Assembly (NCBI GenBank): GCA_963669155.1
Contig: OZ022576.1
Location: 39,797,307-39,861,306, forward strand
Direction: 5' to 3'
Length of the DNA stretch: 64,000 nucleotides
Origin: Arbacia lixula
Lineage: Eukaryota; Echinodermata; Echinoidea; Arbacioida; Arbaciidae
Shown: positions 39,572 to 51,852 of the stretch, in pieces
Layout: the number at the start of each line of letters is the position of its first letter
Position numbering within the stretch: position 1 is the stretch's first letter
Position numbers and translations under genes: made by a program
The notes under the pieces: generated by a model
Told to the model about the DNA's origin: nothing
What the model saw: only the letters and a program-made list of their open reading frames with translations
Databases searched by the model: none

Positions 39572-40558
39572 TTCTACTGGGCTTGAGATCTTGACGGCAC
39601 GTCCTGTCTCTGCTACTTTCCCAACCAAGCTCTCGCCAACCTTCACGGTCATTGAACCTTCCTGGTCCGTCTTTCCGATCCCGAGGACCCAGTCTGTTGG
39701 CCTGTGGGTGGGGACCCCAGGAGAAAGATCCCGCTTCTTGGATACCAGCTTTTCCTTCCCTTTGGGTCCTTCCAGAACAAATAGTTCGACGCGCTCGGCG
39801 TCCACGAGAATGCTTACGTTAGAGAGGATCTTCCCTCGGAGGCTGTTCAGGTCCAGATCGTGTGAGATGTCCTTGACAAGGGCTAGAAAGAACTCGCGTT
39901 CGTTCGCCGATCTTAACTGAAGCTTCGCCTCGTGCGTGATGCTCGTACGGTGCGGCAGACGCACGCGAGGTTCCAGTAAAGAGCTGAGGGTACTCGCGAA
40001 GTTCTGTGGCGGAGGCACTGTCGATGCTCGACGCAATCTCCTCCTACCGGTGAAGCCCTTTCCAGGACCGTCTCCCAGTGCTCTTTCCTTCGGGGACAAC
40101 GGCTCCGAGTCCAATTGCATAGAACTCTCGGGCGTACTGGTGCCAGCTGCCCACGTGCTGAAAACAGTCTTGGAACGAGCCTTGGCAAAGTCCTGTCTTA
40201 GGTATTGCCTTGACCCCGACCTTGGTCTAACCGGAATGTTTGCGATACCTTCATCGGATGAGTTACTCTCAGATTTATCTTCCGGCTCAGATAACACGAC
40301 TCTCCTGGCAGTGCGCGGCGACAGGGGTTGGATCGGTTGCAGGGACGTGTTATTGATGGGACTCGGGGAGTTCGGACTGGCCGTGTTCGTCGGGCTCGAC
40401 GAGCTCGGTGGCGACGATGTGTCGTCGTCCTTGTCTTTGTGCATATCCAGCCATTTCTGCACCAAATCTCTGCTGCCGGTTTTAAGGAAGTACTCTTCAA
40501 ACCAGTCCCGGTTGGCGTCAAGCCACACTTCGACCTGCTTGGACTTAATGACATCCAT
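39572..40558 (-). CDS. PDE11A: PDE11A-like phosphodiesterase, exon 1 (N-terminus and first part of GAF-A)
   Basis: First coding exon of a dual-specificity cAMP/cGMP phosphodiesterase, 329 residues. Residues 8-41 (VEVWLDANRDWFEEYF, then RDLVQKWLDMHK) match the N-terminal helical motif of PDE5/PDE11. Residues 47-80 are a Ser/Pro-rich linker. Residues about 174-180 (RRLRRAST) keep the basic RRAS kinase site known in long PDE11A. Residues 216-230 (ANEREFFLALVKDISHDLDL) lead into GAF-A. I chose the ATG at 40558 because its context (GACATGG) is good and it sits where vertebrate PDE11A4 begins. The ATG at 40687 is in frame, but its context is weak and a TGA lies two codons upstream. The donor is GAA|GTAAGT, phase 0. 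The exon is clearly more GC-rich than the DNA around it. Family assignment is firm; the exact start is less so. Confidence 0.93.
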
Positions 40559-41088
40559 GTCTAGATCAGGTATATCTGGGAGGCTCTGAATCCTGAGGTC
40601 GCCCGGGGCTACGTCAAACATACAGATGCGCACGGTGTTATACACGTTGCGAAGTAGCCTCCACGGCAAGCAATAGAAGAAATTCATGAAGTGTCATAGC
40701 AATATCACCAGCAGGCAAGAAAAGATTGAATCGTCAAACTCACACAAAGGTGCAGTTACAAAAACAAAGTGAGGAAAAACATCATTTCCACAATCTCACC
40801 GCTCTTGGTTTGAATAAGACGACCTTGTCGGCTTGGATCCGATAATGAAAAATAAATCGATCACTCCTTTTTCGTCGCTCAGCGTTATTAATCCATGAGG
40901 TAATGATCCTGGACTTTTGTTTCCTATGTTTGTTTACCAGATCCACGTCGTCACGTAGAACTTTGGGCTGTCGTTACTCACAATTAATCTTAGTGTGACT
41001 TGCTGGAGTGACCTTAGGCAGCTGCGGACGAACGACTCGCGCGTGATATAATTAGCTCGTATTGATCAGAGCGGTTAGGACCGAGATG
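40559..41088 (-). other. Putative 5' leader of the PDE11A-like gene
   Basis: Lies between the chosen start codon and the TATA-like element. It holds an upstream in-frame ATG at 40687 and a TGA just before it (40694-40696). Whether it is one continuous leader or contains a 5' intron cannot be told from sequence. Confidence 0.4.
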
Positions 41089-41134
41089 CTTTTATAGATC
41101 CGTGAAGATGATGAACAGCGTCAAGGCACGTGCC
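41089..41134 (-). promoter_or_regulatory. Candidate promoter: TATA box and E-box
   Basis: On the minus strand CTATAAAAGC (41088-41097) fits the TATA consensus, and the palindromic E-box GGCACGTGCC (41125-41134) lies about 30 bp upstream of it. Position and strand suit transcription of the PDE11A-like gene, with a start near 41065. The surrounding 100 bp is richer in CpG than the neighbouring DNA. There is no direct evidence of transcription. Confidence 0.4.
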
Positions 41135-42442
41135 GCAGTCGAGCGCAGTCGGGGGGACGCGTTATGGGGCTCGCATCGTAATGAAGAGTGCTCGCTGAGA
41201 ATCGATACCACACTCACTTAGAAGCAGGGCCTACCCATAGATGGCTCCCAGGTGCTATATTCCAGACTAGTATCTTCCAGAGGACAGGATGCACTGTGGA
41301 GCTGCTACAAAGTGCAAGGGCAACTGTTGCTTCATATTCCCGGGTATATTCCATTAGCATAGACCTGTGGATGCGGTAGAGCTCCAATCAGTTCCACTTG
41401 AAAGCAAAATAGGAAAGAGAAATGAAGCAAAGTTACTGCTTAATCTACAAGCATTTACATTATGCTATGTTCACGTCATATGAAATTTAAACTTAAAGGT
41501 TCATTTTATAGCAACACCTATAAATGTACGATATGGATTAGATATATAAGATATATATGAAATATATAAGATAGCGTACTAAAATAAGAATTCCGCATGA
41601 AGTAATTGACGGAGAGCATGAGGGTTTCTCTTGTCTTCCCCACCCCACCCTAACTATAAACAGTCGTCAGTTTTCCTAGTCAGGACGCATGCTCACACCC
41701 CCACAGTGAGTATAGTATTCGTCAGATAGTTGATCAAAAGTGCAGTAATCGATCAGACGGTTGCCCTTTTCACTGCAAAATATGCAAATTTGAAATCCAC
41801 AGCGAGCAGCCTCCTACGGAGAACAATGTTGATCGCTACGGCGTTTCGGTCATATTCCAACATGAATCAATTCCATAGCCATGAGAAGGTGGTCCATGTG
41901 ACTCCTACATTGAGTCAGGAGACCCGCTCTTTCAACCCACACCAGTCTGGCGCTGCCTGCATCGATCGTCTTCATCGCGGGACAGGGACGATCGCGTGGC
42001 ATATACTAGAAACTATTGCTCCCTCCTTTTTCAAGCGTAGATTAATTGCACCTACAACTTTATACTGGACAATAATAGCTTACAAAAATACCTTCGAGTT
42101 GAATTTATGATGCGGTTTAATATATATGCTGGCATTGCGCCTTTATCGCCAAAGCCTAATTCGGAACAGTTTTAAAAATGACGTAGTTGTTATTTTTAAG
42201 TTTCTATGGCGGTCTCGTAATAGACCTATAAAAATGAAATACAAGCTCCACGGCTATACCGCCTGTTTTCTCTTAATTTAATTTACACTGGCACACGGCA
42301 ATTATTATGCTCTCATAGACACGTCTTTTCAATTCCAGCAGCACACCTGCACACTTCGAGTCTTATTTTCAGTTAATTTATCAAACCCCCATAACACCAC
42401 CAGCGTTGAACGCCAGCCCTCTACCTATGCGATAGAATTGCG

Positions 42443-42456
42443 CCCCCCCCCCCCCC
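42443..42456. repeat. C14 homopolymer
   Basis: Fourteen consecutive Cs. Confidence 0.9.
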
Positions 42457-42783
42457 TGTCCCCAGACTGCACCACTACCACCACACTATGAACCCCTAGA
42501 TGCACCAACCCCTTCCCCTCTCTACAACTCCTCCTCGAAACCGTTGATCCGCCAATAATGTATGAGACTCCAAATCAGGCTGGGCGGATGCCTGATCACG
42601 CTGGCTAAGTACATTAGACTCTCCGCTCAGCGGCTGGGATGGGGGTAATTCGAGCCACGGGATCGCTGCAATCAACGCGGAATTTCTCAGGCATTTTATC
42701 TCCAATTTCGGCGAATTTCCTTCCCAAAATATGCTGTCCTCCTCCGCGCGCACCTATTTATGTTGTTTATCATTAAACCTCTC

Positions 42784-42803
42784 GGGGGGGGGGGGGGGGG
42801 GGG
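42784..42803. repeat. G20 homopolymer
   Basis: Twenty consecutive Gs, the longest homopolymer in the window, 330 bp from the C14 run. Confidence 0.9.
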
Positions 42804-44489
42804 TAAAATTGAGTTCATGGGATAACATCCATTACCCCATACGAATGGCTGCGGTCTGACGCTCTCACTGGCATGATTTTGCAACTTGTTTGTCGATGTT
42901 AAAGCACAAAACAGTTGGAGGACCATTTACCAACATTCATTGATCCGCACATATTACATGGCACGGTCGAATAAAAACTGGATGAAAACATGCCTACAAC
43001 ACTGAAAGGTCGATTTGGTCGAATATTTCTCATGCGTTATCTAGAAGCACCCGTGACTAATGTCGTCAGCCCCTTTTTGTTTCACTGTTTTACTCCGTCA
43101 AGGAAATGCGAAGTTCTCAAGGCAAACATTCGTATCGATTAATAGTGCGTGTGTTGTTCTTCTAACTACAGCATTGCTCTACGACTGCAAAAATAACTTG
43201 AAAGCGGAATAAACAAATGTAAGAGAAATGGGGCACGGTGAAAGTAATTATATCACACAGGCCAATGACTTGACAAAGCACCCACATTCTACATACCAGA
43301 ACGGCAAAAAGAGGTGTTTATCGCATAATATAGAAAAACAGCTCAGTGCAATTACTGCTAACCATAATTCGGATTCAACGGAATATAACGCCTGCCACGG
43401 TAGGGCACAACTTTTTTGAGAATTTTGCCTTAAAATATGGAACCGTTGGCTCACCTATATTACGCGCTGCCGCTCCCAGCCATCGGCCAAGGTGATAGAC
43501 GGGCCAGAGACTCCGTGTTCAAAACAAAACCACATGAATTCCTCAATGTACCTGACGACACGCAATAGCAAGAAAGCTAGGTATACCTCCAAATATCCTC
43601 AGAGACGCGATATCAATTCACGCTAATTTCGCGAAATATGTCAAGGCTTTTCGCGACGTGCAGAGGAGTCATCCTCTCGCTTCTACATCATTTTGCAGTT
43701 TGTCTCTAAAATGTCGCAGTCCTTTTTCAGTGCACGTCTGTGTGCGTTCCGAACGTGCTCCGCCGGCGCGCCAGACGAGTCAATAATAAGCGTCCGTTTG
43801 CAGCAGACCGAGAACGCATGCGCAATGGCGTGTCCGTCGAATCTATTTCTCCCGCCTGAGCAGTAATTCTTGCGGCGGATTTGCCATGGCGCAGGCGGGC
43901 AATGCCTTGTAGTATATTTAGGAAAGACGATGCAATATCTAGAGGAGAAATCCCTGGATAGCTAACCATACCACTCTTGTGCCGACGTATCATAATTATT
44001 TTGACCGCCCTTGTCTGAACCGTTGTGTAAATATTATTAACACTCCAATTACCCACCAATATAGAGTTGTTTATGCACTTCAGCGATGTGATTCGGCGAA
44101 GAGAGGTAACAGCATTTGATTTACAGCATTTTTCTGTGGTGGAAGTGGCTCTCCTCTCCGACCAAGCTTATTTCCTGATTGAAAACGATCTATTTCCCAT
44201 GTTTTCTCATATTCCATAATTTTTCATAAGAATTTTTTATAAGCATCTAAGAATACTCTGGTATGCATGTAATGAAAGGATAATATGCGCATATTAAGAC
44301 ACGGCAAATACGGCGGTTTCATCCGTAAAAGCTTTCTTCAATCAAATCCACGTGTGCACGCCGACAGATGTAATAATCGTTGTACTTTTCAATGCACGGA
44401 ATGAGAATTACCATTTTTTTTTTAGCCTCAAAAATAAAATGTGAGAAATGCTTTAAAACGGATGCAGACGTGTCATCATTTTGACTATA

Positions 44490-44608
<119 letters not shown>

Positions 44609-47600
44609 GATAATATTACTTTAGGAGAATACTCGAGAAAGGAAGGAATATGCTCAGGGACGTCACCAAAACGTTGTTAATGAGTAATGATACTTATTTC
44701 ATGCACATCCACTATTTAAATAGGTATCGAGCAATAAAACAAACTTGACTACACGCCATCGATAACAACGTACATGTATGTATATCGTCACTGAACTATA
44801 CAAGTTATGTGTTGGTATTTATGTGGACCATGTTGTCTTATGTCAAGGCAGAACTCCCTGGTAGAACAGTGTTTACACACTAAAGGGGCTACCCTAGAAA
44901 AAAACACTAAACAAATCTATTTTCGTCATAAAATCAATCTTCAAACACTGATCTCTTTCCACGGGTGCATTTCAATTTAAATCTCACCACCAGTTTCCTT
45001 CTTCATGAACCATCTTTGCATCGCGTTTGGTTGATATCGGCTCCTTACAATGCTGTTTCATTGTATATGAAATGTAGGATGTCGTATTTTCTTCGCAAAG
45101 TTCATTTGACTTTGACTAGTGATGGATTTCTACTGAAATATCATAAGCTCCTCTCTAATTGATGGACTGAGCTTTGTATCACACTTGGAAATTGTAGGTT
45201 CGTTGGTTTTGCAGGTTTGGAGTAGCTAAATCTGTCGAACAAATTTGGCATAAATGAGTGGCCCGCCAGACAACTGGAATGCACAATGTCATCGACCACG
45301 TGTAAAATACACTAAAGAATTTAATATTTGGCTCCCAATGATAATATTGTGTGCGCTTTTTAATTCGACTTCACTTTTTTTTCACTTCTTCTTTTCCCTT
45401 TTCTGCATGTTTTTAGCCAATATCATATTCCATTTGCTGTTTTCCTCATTTGTACTTCTTTCTTTCCCCATATACATGTATGTCGTGTCTCTTTATATCG
45501 TCAAATCACCTTGACAAAATACTGATCATGTGCGTATTAATATACGTCAAGGCATGTTTGCATTAGTCCCAATCTTAGGAAGATGTGAAAAGAGCGCACT
45601 ATGCTGCTAAGCCGATTAGGATCATTATGTGAATGAATCCCTATCCATACACTGTAGTAAAAAAAATACTGGCACACGTGAGAAAGATTTAGGACATGAG
45701 AGAAAGTTAAAGATAGACACACTCTAGATATTCATACATACAGCTGCATTGTGGGTCAATCCGATTAACACTGGGAGGGAAATACGTGAATACAGAATAG
45801 ACCATGCAACCCAATGGCTCCGATGCATTTATATTGACAATGGATACTTGTTGATAATGTGTGTGCACCACGAGTGTAACATCCATTCACAAGAGCCTTT
45901 CGTGCAGTGATAGACGGTGACGCTGACGTAATCAGTGGCTCGAACTATTAAAGATCGACCAGCATCAGAAAAAAGTTACAAATTAACTCTCCACATTGGC
46001 ATTTTGTGGAGGTGCCAATTCGTTTCGTTCACATTACTGAAGAGGTGGTTTCTTTCCCAATGCTCATCCAAATTCACACTGGCATGTTTCTTTGCCGTAC
46101 TTTTATTTAGGGCAAAGCTCCTGTAAATGTCACGAGCCTAGACAATATCTCCAGTGAAGAAAATGACACGTGTTTTCTAGGCGTGGTTATATGAGTCTTC
46201 CCCCTCATTACACCGCCACCGCTGTCAGCTTAGTGACGTCATTATTTCTATTTGATCAAAGAGGATTATCCACCTACCACGCCTCACCAGAAACGGGTTA
46301 CGTCAACCAATCCTCTATTCAGACCGTTATAATTATGTTTGATGAGAGCACTTGAACAATGTTGTATTCCAATACGATTTCTTCAGAAGATTTTTATTTA
46401 CAAAACATTCCGTCGAACATAGCAGTTCGAAGGCCTCAGATTATACAAGGTAAAGCATGAAACGATGAAGAAACCAAAGAAAAACTCATTTCGCGCTGGG
46501 CAGTGATTGGCATGGTGATATGTTATACTTATGATTATACTTATGCTACGAGACTAAATCATTGCCAAATGGTACAATGGAATTAAGGAGTCACATTTAT
46601 ATAAAGTTTCAATCATTTATTTCCATATACATTAATTAATCACACAAAATTTGTAAAAATGTATACCATTTCCAAGATAATCTGAAATATATCTTGTGAT
46701 CATTCAACAAAGGGAGCTTAAGCAGACACATGTAATTCGGTATAAACAAACACATGGCGCATGGAATTGAAGGATGTATCTCGCTCTCGATTAAAAACAA
46801 AGATACGAAAAAAAAATGGTTTTAGTAACCATGTGTATCGGAGTAGTAAATATTGCACATTATACTAGAAGAAAATTAATCTTTGTCTACCTTGACCAAA
46901 GCGTTTCTCTTTTTCACCTCCTTAAGAAATTTGCGTTTACATTTACTCATCTTCGGTCTTTAAGGTCAAGCATATTAAACTACTATTTCCCCGTATTTCA
47001 AACCTTCACAATGATTGTTTACGAACACTTTCTGAAAACCACGTTATTCACGATATAAGTATGACAACATACACCGGGAGTACTTTAAACTTTGCTAACC
47101 TCATCTTTCTACCGCAATACTACTTAATATGCGCCTACCGCCATCGAATACAACTACACACATACACCACGTGGAAAGCCCTGGAAAGGTCAATACCACT
47201 ATGCTGGGCATGTACAGGTCTGAGTGGGTCTTTGCACCTTGCATTTAGTGGGTCAGCCCTGGCCTCCGCCCCACGTAAACTCCCTCGACGATTCACAAAA
47301 CATGGCTGCGCTCAAGAGCGAAAAGGCCGCTCATGCATAGAGCGCACCTACCATCCACGCAGTCCTTATGACGGGCGGAAAGTGATTCGGGTTGTCAGCT
47401 ACATTGTTAGGCCTAGATGCGCGATCGTTGTTAAAGATTAGTTTTGGAGACCAATGCCAGTGACTCCGGTGACGCTTTTACCGTCATGAGTGCCACATGG
47501 AGCACTCAGGGCTGTCTACCTATATTGCTTTGCCACCCCGAATACATGAGTTGATGTAATATATATATATAAACACATCTTCCTACTTCTTAATACATAC

Positions 47601-48189
47601 TCATTTTTGTAGAGGGATTTCTTGCAATTTAGGTGCAGTGGGTATCGGAAATCAAAACTATTGTGTTGTGCATATCCAAAAATCACTTTTAATGTTATAT
47701 TTCTCGCTTATAAATGTACATACAACATTTATGACAATTAACATGAATAACAACAAGAAATAAAGGTATAGGATAATGTATTATGATAGTGTAAGCAGGG
47801 CCGACAAAATCTTATGATAGCTTACCGACTTACATAAAAAAAAAAATTTCTTTGAATAAACCCGCATAAAAACAAACAAGGCCACAAAATTCAATACAAT
47901 GTCCTTATTATTCACTTTCGGTGCAATAATATTCTGCAACGGGAGTTTTAATGCATAGACACAAAGCGGAATGGTTCGAGAATGCATGGGATTCTTAGTA
48001 CTAGGAGACAAATGCTTTGATACAGCACTGTTTTCTTCTTTTCATCATTTCCATTACATGAATACATTGCAGTTTTTTAAAAACTGAATAATTTTGTTAT
48101 ATATGCGTTGTCATTCCTCCATTATACCCCCTGACGATTGCTGTGCATTCCAATAAAAACAACATTTTCGTTTATGAGCGTTAGATTTA

Positions 48190-48800
48190 ACTCTGTAAAA
48201 ACACGTTTATTGACTTGGGTCGAGGTAAATTCCATAAGTTTCTTTCGTAGAATGACCATGTTGACCACATTTGCAGAAATGCTTTATAAATGTCGTGTAA
48301 TACACCCAACTCAGATTCTTTGGACGATATGCAATACCTTTGTATTGCCTTATCTAGGTTATTGCAGCTTAGTCTGGTCAGGTACGAGCTCAAACAATCT
48401 AACTCGTTAATTGTTCTCTACAAGAAAGCCATTCGATTATGTACCAACCCAAATTAGCTTGTCTATTCTCCTCCATTATTCAAAGAAGTACACAATTTCA
48501 CTATTCATGATCACATATCTTTAAAAATCGGAGTTTTCGTATATTCAATTTATGGATGGGTTATTGCCACACATTTTAAAATATTATTTTGTACAATGGT
48601 CCAAAACTCATACTTTCAAAACTCGCAAAAATGATTTTTTTTTGCCCTGCCGTTCTCTCGTCTACATCTAACATAATCAAATTCTATTCAGTATAAATGA
48701 GCAAATCATTCTGTATTGTAATCTTGATATCTGCGGGTTTATTTATGGATTATACTGACATGAAATGAGAACGAGCAATATCTCACAGTGCCCACCAGTA
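48190..48800 (+). pseudogene. Degenerate LINE reverse-transcriptase 3' remnant
   Basis: Conceptual pieces in order read LYKCRVIHPTQILWT, then LPYLGYCSLVWSG (48340-48385), then after a +1 shift LIVLYKKAIRLCTNPN, a stop, and SPPLFKEVHNFTIHDHISLK with IGVFVYS. This order (LPYLxYCxxVW, then LQKKAIR, then PLFKEL.ILTIHD) is the conserved region after the RT domain of many non-LTR retrotransposons. At least one frameshift and several stops show it is dead. The RT active site itself is not recognisable upstream. Clade not assigned. Confidence 0.75.
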
Positions 48801-50519
48801 GGGAATTTGATATTATTCAAATGGGGAGTATGACCTTTTTGAAAACGAGTGTTTTTCCGGCTAAAGTTACCCTTCTTATCCAAAACGCATACCTGAGATC
48901 GAACTCGCTATTGACGGCAACTGTCAGCAGTGACATAATGTAAGGCCTGTGAAAAGATAATGAGAATAGCATAATATCGACTAGAGAACTTTCTTGATAC
49001 TCTTTGAAGCGCGTAATTTGCCAGCAAGTCATTGTATCGGGGATAGCATTCAATAAGCCCCCCTTCCCAACCGGAAGTTCTCCAGATGCCACGCCAGGAA
49101 AGAGTATCCGACTGAAGTGTTCCTGGGTAAATCTGGTTACCTGGTCTGACCTTTGCGTTGACGGGCTATACGGTGACGATCGCTTCTTACGAAACGGAGC
49201 ATGATAGAGAGGAAAATACGGACGCTAACAGCCAAACAATGCTTGTTTATGGTTCGGAATCGAGAGATTTATACATGAGCATATTAGTTTGCATGGTTTG
49301 ATGATGTGTTTGAAATAATGTATGTTCAATCACATATTATATACTTTCAATGAAATACAATTGTGTGTTAAATCCTTCTGTTACCTATTTATTGTTACCT
49401 ATTATCAGGATGTTAATTATGAAAAGAGTTCATTTGAAAGAAGACCTCTATTTACAGTTCCCGTATATTGTCCTTTATCAAATTTCATATATTCACAATA
49501 TATAACTATTTACTATCAATTATATTGTGTTTTGTAACCAATTTGTAATTGGCAACAGTAAATAAGATTATACTATTTTATTTGTATGATGCATGTGGAA
49601 GTGTTGCTCATCTTCCTACGTTTGGGAAACATGATGTTTTTTCATCAGTTGATCTTGATTTCCCTTTTTGTTTGTAGCCTTATCACAATAACTACTATTT
49701 TGTGTCAACCATATTTTCATGTCATTATGTTAATTTGTATTGGTACACAGGGCCTCCACAGAGAAGAGTGGAAGCTTATTGACGGGGCTACCCTGTATAA
49801 CAAAACAGACCGAATGAATAAAATAAAAGCATAAACTGTACCAGGAATACTGTAGCGACCAAGAATGATTTGGAATCCCATTGTGAGTTTCGCTATGTAT
49901 AAACGATATCAAGACAACTTCCTCAGTTCTAGTTGATTCCACTTCACAGCACAGGTTCAGTCTTGAACTGAACAACTCTCTTTAAAGATGAGAAGTGAAC
50001 GAAGAAGAAATAACACTTTTTAAGTTGTTTTTAATTTTATTTATTTTCTAAATGTGAATTTACTTCAGGAAGACAACAAAGCTAGAGGCCTAAATCAGTA
50101 CGAATATGGATCATGAAAATTTCGAGGTAATTCTTCGATTTTTTTTCTTTGTGTTGAGATCAAAAATTTCAACTTCATGTTAAAGCTAGAGGTCTATTAA
50201 CAGAATATTTGTATTGTTTTGGTTCTACAAGTAGAAGTTACGTCTACATGTCCTACGAGCTATGGGTTGAAAGAGTTAAGTTTTTTGTGGTTCAACAGAG
50301 AGCATCTTCTTTTTCATTGGCTCTTCAAAGGGGAATGACTGCGTTGTAACCAGGAAGTCACGTTGTCATCGTACACCTCGGGGGCTCCATTTCCCTCGAC
50401 CACTTTCTGAAAATATGACGTGACTTTTCGACCCCTACTATCTACGTGGATGTGAAAATCTCAATCAGTGAAGACATGACAAACATTTTTTATCTCCTCA
50501 CTACGGCTTGTATCATTGC

Positions 50520-50717
50520 TATGTCTGTATCTCTCTCTTTCTTCTCCCCTCCCCCCCCCCCCCCCCCCGCCTCTCTCTCTCCCTCCCTCGCCTACTTTCC
50601 CCGTCTACCCGTTCCATATACAAACACATCTTCATAATGCTCTCTCTGTTTATCTCTTCTACTCTTGATTTTTTCCTCTCTTTGTTTTTCTTCCTCTCCC
50701 CATCTCTCTCATCTCTC

Positions 50718-50752
<35 letters not shown>

Positions 50753-51065
50753 TCTCTCTCTCTCTTTCCATGAATCACTCAGAGGCATCGCCGCCGCAAT
50801 CCATTTCGAGCATTTCTTGGCGATGACCCCTCCTCCAGCGAGGGTCCCCCGCGGAAAACCAATCACATCCCTCGATATGTCAGTTCCATTTCTTCTCTTC
50901 GCTCACCCTTATTCCTCGTTCGCTCTCATCTTCGTCACCACTCTACCTCATCCTCGAGCTCCATTAGCGTCGACCTTTTCCTCCCCTTTCTCCTTTCTCT
51001 CGTCCATTTCCTCCTCGCTCTGTCTGGATATCCATTCCTGTCCTGTAACCCTCCTTATCCCACGC
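50520..51065. repeat. Poly-C, (CT)n and pyrimidine-rich tract
   Basis: C18 at about 50551-50568, (CT)n at about 50700-50768, then C/T-rich sequence to 51065. The 186-codon plus-strand frame here is a Ser/Leu/Pro low-complexity artefact. Confidence 0.85.
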
Positions 51066-51164
51066 TAATGCATCTTCGCCGTGTTTCTCGGTGCATTTCC
51101 TTATCATAACCCCCGTAATTGGTTGCGGTTTTGAAAAATAGATTAATACACCTTTACCCTCTTT

Positions 51165-51226
51165 TCCCCCAGTCTCTCTCCCTCTTTCTCTAACTCATTA
51201 TTTTTTATCTCACCCCTTTCGTCCGT

Positions 51227-51259
<33 letters not shown>

Positions 51260-51423
51260 GCTCCGTCTCTCTGTCTGAAGTCTATTTCTGACTCCTGAAC
51301 ATCGCAGAACTGCCTTGCATAGTATTCCACATCCGCAAATTCACATTCCATCCTCTCTCATACGTTTTGTCTTTTTCCTTGTTAGCATCTCTCTCCCTCT
51401 CTGTCTCCATTTCCTTGTCTCTC

Positions 51424-51462
<39 letters not shown>

Positions 51463-51480
51463 TTACCTCCCACACCTCCT
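51165..51480. repeat. (CT)n microsatellite cluster
   Basis: Two CT blocks, at about 51233-51260 and 51415-51462, in pyrimidine-rich sequence. Confidence 0.85.
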
Positions 51481-51719
51481 CTTTCACCTCATAAGTGATG
51501 TAACAGTATGATGTAACATTATACCTTTAAATGCTTTATATGTTAACATAATGTAGGTTAATGGTACCTCCTGCTTACTTAAGCCTTGTGCTTTTACTGT
51601 GGAGGTCTCCATCTTCTTTTCTTTTTCTCAAGTGTATTACTTCTTTTTTTTTTATGTTTTTACTTTCATGAAAATAAAATTTGAATTGAATTGAATAAAT
51701 CAAACTCTGCTTTTCCCGA

Positions 51720-51792
51720 TCTGCCCCCCCCCCCCTCTATCTCTCTCTCTCTCTTCCTTTCTTTCTTCCTTTGTAGTTCCCTCTCCCTACTT

Positions 51793-51850
<58 letters not shown>
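51720..51850. repeat. Poly-C and (TC)n microsatellite
   Basis: C-rich start near 51724, then pure TC from about 51800 to 51848. Confidence 0.9.

Positions 51851-51852
<2 letters not shown>

Noticed and set aside
39936..40589. 217-codon open frame on the plus strand
   Set aside because: It is the antisense shadow of PDE11A-like exon 1. That exon has splice sites and family matches, and this frame has neither.
41730..42110. 126-codon frame, plus strand
   Set aside because: Unrecognised protein with no conserved pattern visible.
47061..47441. 126-codon frame in a GC-richer patch
   Set aside because: No recognisable domain, no good start context and no neighbouring exon.
50508..51068. 186-codon Ser/Leu/Pro frame, plus strand
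   Set aside because: Pyrimidine tract artefact. The composition follows CT and CCT repeats.
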